A stretch of 24,897 nucleotides of DNA from DASYSL01 sp036003365 (lineage in GTDB: Bacteria > Eisenbacteria > RBG-16-71-46 > DASYSL01), in NCBI GenBank assembly GCA_036003365.1, contig DASYSL010000114.1, positions 1 to 24,897 of the forward strand. Direction: 5' to 3'. The translations under genes were made by a program, and so were the position numbers. The stretch's first letter is position 1, and the number at the start of each line of letters is the position of its first letter. Of this stretch, positions 6,582-12,945 are shown piece by piece. The notes below the pieces were generated by a model, which did not search any database, was not told where the DNA came from, and saw nothing but the letters and a program-made list of their open reading frames with translations.

Positions 6582-7804
6582 TGCTTCTCGCCTCCCTGAG
6601 AGATCGAAATGTCCCCCGAGGACGTCTGGACGGTGGTCATCGCGTCGCCCGGGCCGAGAGAGGCCACGAGCTGGCGGCGCGTGGGGCTGGCCTCGAGCTG
6701 CATGCGGACTTTGGCTTCGACCTCACCGCTCGACGTGTGCACGTCGAGCTTGCCCATGAGCGGATCGGGCAGGGTCAAATTTACGCCCCCGCTCGTGGTC
6801 ACGATGGCGATGTGCTTCATGGCCGAGATCACCGCCGTGGTCACGTCACCGCTTGCCGTACGGATCGTGACGTCGCCGGGCACATTCTTCACCGAGACGT
6901 CTCCCGATGTGGTCGTCACCAGCACGGCGCCCCCCGCCCGCCGGGTCACCACGTCGCCCGACACGGTGCGCACGGTGACCGAGCCGTCCACGTCGGTGGC
7001 TTCGAGGTCGCCGCTCGTCGAGTCGAAGCGCAAGGTACCGCCCACGTGCTCGACTTCCATGTCGCCGCTCGTGGTGCTCATGTCGAGGTCGCCCTCCACC
7101 TGCTTGCCAGACAGGTCTCCGCTCGTACTGCGGACAGAGATGGTGCCAGCGTGCTTCTCGATGTCGACATCACCGCTTGTGGTGCCGAACTCGAGGGGTC
7201 CCGAGGTTCCGTCCACAGTGAGATCGGCGCTGCGCGTCTCGACCCGGGTCGGCGTTCCCGTCGGGACGTACACCACCAGGTCGACCTCGGCGCGCCGCCG
7301 GGTCACGTCCTCGCCGAAGACTTCGACGTGGGTGTGTCTCGAGACCGAGCGGGGCGGGTATTCGACGTGCACCTCCATGCGGCCGCCGACGCGATCGACG
7401 CTGACACTGACCTCGGCCGCGAGCTTCTTCGCCTCGCGCTCCGAGAAGGCGTAGGCGCGCTTGTTCGCCTCGATGCGGACCGTGCCCGAGTCGCCCGGCT
7501 CGAGCCGCACCGAGCCGCGTGAATTCTCGACCAGCAAGGTCGTTTGCGGCGCCAAGGGCATCGAGGTCTGGCTCTGCTCCTCGTAACGCATCTTGGCGTG
7601 GCTGCGGCAGCCCGTGGTCGCCAGGGCGAGCGACGCGAGGATCGCGAGGCCCGCCACCGCGGTGGTCGGCAGCCTGGGCTGGCGCTGCTTTCCGCTCCAG
7701 CGCTGCTGTCCGCCCTCGCTCGGCAATGCCGGCTGGCGCTGCTGTCCAGGGCTGCTCGGCAGCCCGGACGAGGAAGAGGAAGGGATCGGTTGGCTCGTGG
7801 TCAT
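6578..7804 (-). CDS. DUF4097-family beta-repeat lipoprotein
   Basis: Protein of 408 residues from ATG 7804, which has GGAG about 11 bases upstream. The frame is open to 7855 but the extra 17 codons look non-native. A hydrophobic segment with a lipobox-like end, LAILASLALATTGC, lies at about residues 50-65, so it is probably an exported, lipid-anchored protein. From about residue 185 there are ten regularly spaced (T/S)xSG(D/E/G) turns (TSGDV, TSGDL, TSGDM, VSGDV, ASGDV, SSGEV, SSGDI and so on), about 18-20 residues apart, the mark of the DUF4097 beta-helix/adhesin-like fold. Molecular function is unknown. The polar 45-residue stretch before the hydrophobic segment, rich in QQRQP-like repeats, is unusual for a lipoprotein signal. 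It is the first gene of the run leading to hyuAB. Confidence 0.8.
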   Translation of the reverse strand: MTTSQPIPSSSSSGLPSSPGQQRQPALPSEGGQQRWSGKQRQPRLPTTAVAGLAILASLALATTGCRSHAKMRYEEQSQTSMPLAPQTTLLVENSRGSVRLEPGDSGTVRIEANKRAYAFSEREAKKLAAEVSVSVDRVGGRMEVHVEYPPRSVSRHTHVEVFGEDVTRRRAEVDLVVYVPTGTPTRVETRSADLTVDGTSGPLEFGTTSGDVDIEKHAGTISVRSTSGDLSGKQVEGDLDMSTTSGDMEVEHVGGTLRFDSTSGDLEATDVDGSVTVRTVSGDVVTRRAGGAVLVTTTSGDVSVKNVPGDVTIRTASGDVTTAVISAMKHIAIVTTSGGVNLTLPDPLMGKLDVHTSSGEVEAKVRMQLEASPTRRQLVASLGPGDAMTTVQTSSGDISISQGGEKQ

Positions 7805-8157
7805 GGTCTCGGTTTCTCCGTGTCCTGGTCCGGCCAGCATGCTCCGGAGCGGCATCCGCCACCGACTACGGGAATCACCCGCCCCCGGTTGCTCCTCCGC
7901 TCACGAAAAATCGGCGGGTTGGCCCGGGTGGCGCGGGTTGGCCCAGGGTTGGCTCAGGGCTGAGCCCAGGGTTGGCTCAGGGCTGAGCCCAGGTTGGCCC
8001 AGGGTTGGCCCAGGCTGAGCCCGGGTTAGCCGGGTTAGCCAGGTTGCCCAGAACGATGCGCCGCAGCGCGCCGGATCGGAAAGGCGATCAAGCGAAAAGG
8101 GGAGTGACGCGAATGCGCCCCTCCCCCTCGCAGAATGCATTCCGGCAAACGACTGGA
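7805..8157. other. Repeat-rich spacer
   Basis: No credible gene. It holds the GGTTGGCCCAGG/GGCTCAGGGCTGAGCC tract described separately and a GAATGCATTC palindrome at about 8133-8142. No clear -35/-10 pair for the DUF4097 gene is visible, so its promoter is undefined. Short open frames across the tract are Pro/Gly/Trp-rich by-products of the repeats. Confidence 0.6.
7915..8052. repeat. Degenerate tandem repeat with hairpins
   Basis: A tract of GGTTGGCCCAGG-like words contains two exact 23-bp units starting at 7951 and 7974. Each unit holds a perfect inverted repeat, GGCTCAG-GG-CTGAGCC (7951-7966 and 7974-7989). Shorter, degraded copies, CAGGCTGAGCCC and GGGTTAGCC, follow to about 8050. It lies between the small lipoprotein gene and the DUF4097 gene. 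There are no unique spacers, so it is not a CRISPR array. Confidence 0.8.
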
Positions 8158-8340
8158 CTACATGGAGTCGTGCCTGGTGGTGTCCATGCCTCCGGTCGTG
8201 TCACTCATGGTGCCGCCCGGCGTCGTCTGCTCCACCGTCGTCGAGGACTCCGTGGACTCCTTCTTCGAGCAACCCGTGAGAGCAAACGCCGAACTCAGGG
8301 CCAGACCGGCCACGAGTACGAGCGCCAAGTACTTGCGCAT
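8158..8340 (-). CDS. Small lipoprotein
   Basis: Protein of 60 residues. Residues 1-24 are a clear lipoprotein signal (MRKYLALVLVAGLALSSAFA, then LTGC), so Cys24 would be lipidated after signal peptidase II cleavage. The mature part is about 37 residues, rich in Ser, Thr, Glu and Gly (KKESTESSTTVEQTTPGG), and probably unstructured. ATG 8340 is chosen because GAGGAGGTGA lies about eight bases before it; the frame also has an ATG at 8373 without a ribosome site. No family is recognised. It is separated on both sides by several hundred bases and is probably transcribed alone. Confidence 0.8.
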   Translation of the reverse strand: MRKYLALVLVAGLALSSAFALTGCSKKESTESSTTVEQTTPGGTMSDTTGGMDTTRHDSM

Positions 8341-8603
8341 CTCTTGACTCACCTCCTCGGTATCCGCGGACAACCCCGGCGAGTCGCCGCGGCGCCCTGT
8401 AGTCCAATGTCCCTGACCGGCCGATCCCGGCCGCCGGACAAACTAGCCGGCAGGTTAGGGAACCTATCCTTAGGGCGTCAAGGCATTTTCCGACGCTGGA
8501 CAGTAGGGTCAAGTGCTTAATGCAGGGCAGCAGAGAGCTCTCGGACGTCCCGAAACGCGGACCGCAAAATAACCCGTAAACCACTGTAATAAAATTAGTT
8601 GAA
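8341..8603 (-). promoter_or_regulatory. Upstream control region of small lipoprotein gene
   Basis: This stretch is richer in A and T than its surroundings. On the minus strand TTGACG (complement of 8475-8480) stands 18 bp before TAACCT, and a second TTGACC lies 30 bp further upstream. The spacer and -10 area contain an inverted repeat, AGGTT-AGGG-AACCT (8452-8465), and CCTA-TCCT-TAGG (8463-8474), possible operator sites. The -10 match is poor, so the promoter call is weak. No gene or RNA is recognised in the remainder. Confidence 0.3.
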
Positions 8604-9776
8604 TCAGACTGCCTCGAGCGCCCCTTCGACGTCGGCGAGGAGGTCTTGGGGGTCCTCGCAGCCCACCGAGAGGCGGATGAGTCCCTCGGTAAGACCCCGC
8701 GCCTCGCGGTCGGCTTTGGGCATGGAGGCGTGCGTCATCGTGGCCGGGTGGCAGCACAGGCTCTCCACCCCGCCCAAGCTCTCGGCGAGCGTGAACACGC
8801 GAAGCGAGCGAGCAAAGCGGTTCGCCGCTTCGAGGCTACCCAGGTCGAACGAGACCATGCCGCCGAAGCCTTGCATCTGCCGCTTGGCCAGCTCGTGCTG
8901 CGGATGGCTGGGCAGACCGGGGTAGTAGAGCTTTTTCACCTTGGGATGCCGCGACAGCCACTCGGCAATCACCCGGCCGTTGGCGTCGTGGCGCTCCATG
9001 CGCAGGGCGAGCGTGCGGATGCCGCGCAGCGCGAGCCAGCAGTCCCACGGACCGGGTACCGCCCCCACCGCGTTCTGGAGGAAGCGCAGACGCTCGGCCA
9101 GATCGTCGCGCGAGGTGGCGACCGCCCCCCCCACCACGTCCGAATGGCCATTCAGGTACTTGGTGGTCGAGTGGACGACGACGTCGATTCCCATCTCGAG
9201 TGGCCGCTGCAGGGCCGGCGAGCAAAAGGTGTTGTCGACCACGCTGATCGCCCCAGCTGCCTTGGCCAGGCGAGCGGCATGCGCCAGATCGGTGATGCGC
9301 ATCAAGGGATTGGACGGCGTCTCCAGAAAGAGCAGCCGGGTCTCCGGCGTCACCGCGCGCTCGAGAGCCGCCGCACTGGACGAGTCGACATGCGTGAAGG
9401 TGAGCCCGTAGCCGCGCAGAAGCCGCTCGAAGAGCCGGTAGGTGCCGCCGTACAGGTCGTCCGACGCCACCACGTGATCACCGCCTTTGAGCAGCTGGAG
9501 CACGGTCGAGGTGGCCGCCATGCCGGAGGCAAACGCCAGCCCGTGGGTCGCGCCCTCCAAGGCCGCCACGCTGCGCTCCAACCGCTCGCGCGTCGGGTTC
9601 TGGGTGCGGGCGTACTCGTAGCCTTTGTGCTTGCCGATCTCTTCCTGAGCGTAGGTCGAGGTCTGATAGACGGGCGGAGAGACGGCGCCGGTGGCGGGGT
9701 CGGGTTCGAGCCCGGCATGGATGGCCCGGGTGGCGAAACCGGCTTCGGTGCGCTTCTTGGCGGGCGGCGCGCTCAT
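8604..9776 (-). CDS. Cystathionine gamma-lyase/synthase
   Basis: PLP enzyme of the Cys/Met metabolism family, 390 residues, full length. It either cleaves cystathionine to cysteine, 2-oxobutanoate and ammonia (gamma-lyase) or forms cystathionine from an activated homoserine and cysteine (gamma-synthase). The PLP lysine is Lys206 in HSTTKYLNGHSD; Asp181 in VVDNTF binds the pyridine nitrogen; YARTQNPT and the C-terminal GGVESLCCHPATMTH loop are typical. The position directly downstream of cystathionine beta-synthase (42-bp gap) favours the lyase and reverse transsulfuration, but sequence alone does not separate the two reactions. GAGGAG lies about seven bases before ATG 9776. The enzyme is cytosolic, probably a tetramer. 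Confidence 0.92.
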   Translation of the reverse strand: MSAPPAKKRTEAGFATRAIHAGLEPDPATGAVSPPVYQTSTYAQEEIGKHKGYEYARTQNPTRERLERSVAALEGATHGLAFASGMAATSTVLQLLKGGDHVVASDDLYGGTYRLFERLLRGYGLTFTHVDSSSAAALERAVTPETRLLFLETPSNPLMRITDLAHAARLAKAAGAISVVDNTFCSPALQRPLEMGIDVVVHSTTKYLNGHSDVVGGAVATSRDDLAERLRFLQNAVGAVPGPWDCWLALRGIRTLALRMERHDANGRVIAEWLSRHPKVKKLYYPGLPSHPQHELAKRQMQGFGGMVSFDLGSLEAANRFARSLRVFTLAESLGGVESLCCHPATMTHASMPKADREARGLTEGLIRLSVGCEDPQDLLADVEGALEAV

Positions 9777-9780
9777 CGCG

Positions 9781-9828
9781 GACTCCTCACTCGGCGACTC
9801 CTCATCGGCTGCTCCTCCTCACTCGGCG
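9781..9828 (-). repeat. Repeat at CBS/CGL junction
   Basis: The 14-mer CTCCTCACTCGGCG occurs at 9783-9796 and 9815-9828, with a diverged copy (CTCCTCATCGGC, 9798-9809) between. On the minus strand each copy contains a GAGGAG Shine-Dalgarno core. The first copy spans the stop of the CBS gene and the last supplies the ribosome site of the downstream gene. Confidence 0.7.
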
Positions 9829-11228
9829 ATGAATCCGATGACGTCGAAGCGGGTGAGGATTCCAATCACATGGCCGTCTTCCCGGACCAGCACGGCCGGG
9901 TTGCGATCGGCCAGGAGGCGGGTGACCTTGGCGATGGGCTCCTCGCTCGTCACCTGCGGCAAGGGCTTGTTCATGATCTTCTTGACCGGGGCATCCATGG
10001 CCGAGGTGTCCTCGAGGACGGTCTTGAGCAGCTCGGCGTCGAACACGGTGCCCACCACCTCGGTGCCCCGGAGCACGGGGAGCTGCGACACGTCGTAGGT
10101 CCGCACCAGGCTCACCGCCTTGCGCACGGACTCGCTCTCGTCGACCGACAAGATGTTCGGGATCCCGCGCGGCGTCGACTTGGCTTCCAGGATGTCGCGC
10201 ACGCTCGCCCGCGCCGGGTCGAGCAGGTGGTTGTCGCGCATCCACTCGTCGGAGTGGACCTTGGACAGGTAGCGCTCACCGCTGTCGGGCAGGATGACGA
10301 CCATGACCTGGTCGTGGCGCATGTCCTTGGCTACCTGGAGGGCGGCCCAGACCGCCGTCCCGGCGGACCCCCCGCACAACAAACCCTCTTCGCGCGCCAA
10401 GCGCCGCGCGGTATTGAGCGAGTCGCGGTCGTTGACCGCGATGACCTCGTCGAAGACCGAGAAGTCGTAGACGCCCGGGATGAAGTCCTCGCCGATGCCC
10501 TCGACCTTGTAGGTGTGGGCTTCACCCATGGTGCGCGTGTCGAAGTACTGCTTGAGGATGGAGCCGATGGGGTCGGCGCCGACCACGCGCACGCCCGGAT
10601 TCTTCTCCTTCAGATACTTGGCCACGCCCGTGATGGTGCCGCCCGTGCCCATGGAAGCCACGAAGACGTCGATCTTGCCATCCGTCTGCTCCCAGATCTC
10701 GGGGCCGGTCGTCTTGTAATGCGCTTCGGGATTGGCCGGATTGTCGTACTGGTTGGTGAGGAACGCGCCCGGGCGCTCGCGCGCGATGCGGCGCGCCACC
10801 TGGTAGTACGACTCGGGCGAGTCCGGCGCCACCGCCGTGGGCGAGAGCACGACCTCGGCCCCGTAGGCCTTGAGCAGGTTCACCTTCTCCTTCGACACCT
10901 TGTCGGGCATGCAGAAGACGGCGCGATAGCCCTTGAGGCAGGCGACCAAGGCGAGCCCCACGCCGGTGTTCCCCGACGTGCACTCGACGATGGTCCCGCC
11001 CGGCTTCAGGTGCCCGGCGCGCTCGGCGGCCTCGACCATGGAAAGGCCGATCCGGTCCTTCACCGAACCGCCCGGATTCATGGACTCGAGCTTGCCGAGG
11101 ACGAGCGGCGGCACGCGCTTGGCAAGCGAGCGCAGCCGGATGAGCGGCGTTCCGCCGATGACGTCGAGGATGGTCTCGTGATAGCGGACGGCCGCGAGGC
11201 GGGAAGGAACGGAGCTCACCGGCGGCAC
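9819..11228 (-). CDS. cbs: Cystathionine beta-synthase
   Basis: PLP enzyme of 469 residues that condenses homocysteine with serine (or acetylserine) to cystathionine. The catalytic domain (about 15-330) has the PLP lysine Lys57 in NPGGSVKDR, the substrate loop TSGNTG, and the phosphate-binding GTGGT. After about residue 340 come two CBS (Bateman) domains, which in this family are linked to nucleotide or S-adenosylmethionine control. These domains and the adjacent gamma-lyase separate it from plain cysteine synthase. The start is GTG 11228; GTG 11219 has a better-placed GAGGTG and is a real alternative. It follows the TGA-containing cytochrome gene by 49 bases, across a strong hairpin, and precedes the gamma-lyase gene by 42. 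Confidence 0.92.
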   Translation of the reverse strand: MPPVSSVPSRLAAVRYHETILDVIGGTPLIRLRSLAKRVPPLVLGKLESMNPGGSVKDRIGLSMVEAAERAGHLKPGGTIVECTSGNTGVGLALVACLKGYRAVFCMPDKVSKEKVNLLKAYGAEVVLSPTAVAPDSPESYYQVARRIARERPGAFLTNQYDNPANPEAHYKTTGPEIWEQTDGKIDVFVASMGTGGTITGVAKYLKEKNPGVRVVGADPIGSILKQYFDTRTMGEAHTYKVEGIGEDFIPGVYDFSVFDEVIAVNDRDSLNTARRLAREEGLLCGGSAGTAVWAALQVAKDMRHDQVMVVILPDSGERYLSKVHSDEWMRDNHLLDPARASVRDILEAKSTPRGIPNILSVDESESVRKAVSLVRTYDVSQLPVLRGTEVVGTVFDAELLKTVLEDTSAMDAPVKKIMNKPLPQVTSEEPIAKVTRLLADRNPAVLVREDGHVIGILTRFDVIGFIAE

Positions 11229-11236
11229 CTCATGAA

Positions 11237-11267
11237 CCGGCTCCGCGGCGCCAGGCCGCGGAGCCGG
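11237..11267 (-). terminator. Strong intercistronic hairpin
   Basis: CCGGCTCCGCGG (11237-11248) pairs perfectly with CCGCGGAGCCGG (11256-11267) around a 7-nt loop. It starts 10 bases after the TAA of the cytochrome gene and ends 8 bases before the CBS start. No T-run follows, so it is more likely a stability or partial read-through element between the two genes than a full terminator. Confidence 0.55.
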
Positions 11268-11277
11268 AAGGATGAGC

Positions 11278-12606
11278 TTAGTGGACGACTTTCGCCAATT
11301 TGGCGCTGTAATTCCAAGAAGGATCGTTCGTGGGATTGTGGCAGCTCACGCACAAGCTTTCCGGCGGCGCGGCCGGCTTGGCCGAGAACATGTCGTGCGC
11401 GGTGCCCATGCCGTGACACACCTCGCACTGCACGTTGCTCATCCCACCCGAAGACGCGCTGCTCACGAAGCCGCCCGGCTTGGTCCAGCCGGTGACGTGG
11501 CACTGCACGCACTCGGGGGTCGCGTCCTTCGACTGCTTTACCAGCGTGTCGAAGGCGTGCGCGTGCGCCGTCGTCCGCCACTGCTCGTACTGCGGCTGGT
11601 GGCAAGAGACGCAGGCGTCCTGGCCCAGGTAGTGGGGCGCGCCCGGGTGCGGGGTGGTTGCCGTCGCGAGGTTGGTCTGGTTCATATGGCGATTCTTGTC
11701 GTTGACCGCATCCTCGAGCTTCTTGGAGAGCTGGGCGATGTCCGCCCGCTCGCCCACCTCGGGCATGAGGATCGTGACCTTGCCCTCGCGCGCCGTGCAC
11801 TTGCCGCCGTCGCAGTCGATGAAGGTCTCACCGATGTTCTGCCCCTGCTCGCCTGAGGCCACGGAAACCGTGCTGGCCAGCTTGCGGCTGGTGAGGACCA
11901 AGCCGGGGTGGTGACCCACGACCAGGACGTCGATGCCCGGCACCTGCGACGCCAGATCTTCGGCGTCGACCCGGCCCATGTGGGCGAGCAGCACGACCAC
12001 CTGCGCCTTCTTGCGCATCTCCGGCACCAGCTTCTGCGCCGTGGCCAGCGGATCGTCGACGATGGTCGAGTCCTGGGCCACGCCGAGCGGAATGGTGCGC
12101 GAGATGAGGCCGGCGATGGCCACGGTCACGCCCTGCTTCTTCTTGAGGATGTATGGCTTGAACAGGAGCTTGCCCGAAGCCTTGTCGCGCAGGTTGGCCT
12201 GCACGATCACGAGCTTCCGCTTGGCCGCCTGGTCGAGGAACAGCTTGTAGCCGTAGTTGAACTCCCGTTCTCCGACGGTGGCCGCGTCGTAGTTGAGCAT
12301 GGCCATCGCGTCCATGAAGAACGGACCCTTGGCGTCCTCGTAGGGCTGCGCGCCGGACCAATCGCCGGCATCGACCACGACGGCGTCGCCGTATCGGATT
12401 CTGGTGCTATCGATGTAGCTGGCCCGCCGGGCCAGGCCCCCTTTGGGCGTGTGTCAGCCGCAGGGAGTCGTGTAACCGATGACGTCGGACGTGCTGAGGA
12501 CGACCAGTGGCTTCTTGGCGTCCGCGGTGCGCGCCTGATGCGCCCACACCGCCAGCACCGCCGCCGTCGCGGTGGCGAGCAGAGCAAAAGTCTTCACTCG
12601 GGTCAT
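11278..12606 (-). CDS. Selenocysteine metallophosphoesterase-tetraheme cytochrome c
   Basis: Read as one 442-residue protein with a TGA at codon 51 (12456-12454). Residues 1-30 are a signal peptide (MTRVKTFALLATATAAVLAV). The UshA/5'-nucleotidase-like domain (about 33-290) begins VVLSTSDVIGYTTPCG-U-HTPKGGLARRA and continues through VVVDAGD, VGEREFNYG, LLAHMGRVD and VGHHPG. Several metal ligands of true phosphatases are altered: no DxH, and the GNH motif is replaced. The C-terminus has four c-type heme sites, CVSCH (332-336), CVQCH (366-370), CEVCH (394-398) and CVSCH (419-423). GGAG lies six bases before ATG 12606. The codon at the TGA is normally Cys in relatives as I recall them. Without recoding, the product would stop at 50 residues, or begin at 12378 with no signal peptide. 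Likely periplasmic and redox-active; substrate unknown. Alternatives: a sequencing error or a recent nonsense mutation. Confidence 0.85.
12419..12435 (-). promoter_or_regulatory. Candidate bacterial SECIS hairpin
   Basis: On the minus strand, 18 nt after the TGA, CTGGCCC (complement of 12435-12429) pairs perfectly with GGGCCAG (12425-12419) around GGC, or six pairs around a CGGCG loop. A G lies in the first positions of the loop, and the loop starts about 25 nt after the TGA. Both match the general pattern of bacterial SECIS elements read by SelB. The TGA is followed by CAC, as in E. coli fdhF. Confidence 0.65.
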
Positions 12607-12713
12607 TCAGGTCTCCGGTCCGCCTGTGGCGGGTAGCGGCGGACTAGGGTCGAAAAACAAAGAGAAAGCGCGGGCTCGCCCGACCATCGGATCGGCGGGG
12701 GCGGCCCTCGCCT
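12607..12713 (-). promoter_or_regulatory. Leader of the selenoprotein operon, possible attenuator
   Basis: A transcript starting near 12713 would have a leader of about 107 nt. It begins with a hairpin (complement of 12712-12694: GGCGAGGG, loop CCG, CCCCCGCC, one mismatch). A short GC hairpin follows (12682-12671, CGGG-CGAG-CCCG), then a U-rich tract (12667-12652, TTTCTCTTTGTTTTTC). Hairpin plus U-tract resembles a weak intrinsic terminator and could act as an attenuator. No known riboswitch is recognised. Together with the promoter and repeats this accounts for most of the 339-bp gap between lptD and the selenoprotein gene. Confidence 0.35.
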
Positions 12714-12719
12714 CGGCGA

Positions 12720-12748
12720 ATTGTAGGGGCGGGCCGGGGGTGAATCAA
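12720..12748 (-). promoter_or_regulatory. Sigma70-type promoter of selenoprotein operon
   Basis: Minus-strand TTGATT (complement of 12748-12743) is separated by 17 bp from TACAAT (complement of 12725-12720), which matches the -10 consensus at five of six positions. The predicted start is near 12713. It would drive the TGA-containing cytochrome gene and probably CBS and gamma-lyase behind it. Confidence 0.65.
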
Positions 12749-12760
12749 GCCCTGCCAAAC

Positions 12761-12790
12761 CCGTTCTCGCCCGTTATCGCCCGTTTTCAC
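12761..12790 (-). repeat. Three 10-bp tandem repeats upstream of promoter
   Basis: CCGTTCTCGC, CCGTTATCGC and CCGTTTTCAC follow each other without gaps. On the minus strand the consensus is GYGANAACGG. They begin 12 bp upstream of the -35 box, and the unit is about one helical turn, so an activator or repressor could bind all three on one face of the DNA. No known regulator is recognised. Confidence 0.6.
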
Positions 12791-12945
12791 TTCGTACTTA
12801 CACGGCTTGGGGTCGGTTCCGTCCCGCGCTCCGCCCGGGGCCGTCCTCCGGCTCCCCGTCCGCTTCCGCCGGCTCTGCTCCCGGCTGCCTGGCGTACGCC
12901 CCAACATGCCGAGCGCATGCCCCGAGCATGCTCCGGCGCACGTTC
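12791..12945. other. Spacer downstream of lptD
   Basis: No gene seen. Just after the lptD stop there is a cluster of GCATGC-type words, including the palindrome GAGCATGCTC (12924-12933) and GCGCATGC (12914-12921). They resemble the arms of the HNH-gene palindromes but lack the CA-centred structure. No T-run marks a terminator for the lptD operon. Confidence 0.5.

Noticed and set aside
7836..7847. AGCATGCTCCGG shared with 12925-12936
   Set aside because: Twelve identical bases in two spacers hint at a family with the HNH palindromes, but two short copies are not enough to call a repeat family.
7915..8052. Possible CRISPR array
   Set aside because: Repeats are contiguous and degenerate with no unique spacers, and there are no cas genes nearby.
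8521..8603. AT-richer stretch checked for a tRNA or small RNA
   Set aside because: No cloverleaf, anticodon stem or terminator hairpin could be drawn.
8646..11495. Long plus-strand open frame (949 codons) over CBS and CGL
   Set aside because: Antisense shadow. The minus strand encodes complete, recognisable enzymes.
11278..12378. Gene starting at GTG 12378 with the TGA as an upstream stop
   Set aside because: This start would cut into the VVVDAGD motif and leave a heme c protein without a signal peptide. The upstream continuation has a good ATG, ribosome site, signal peptide and promoter.
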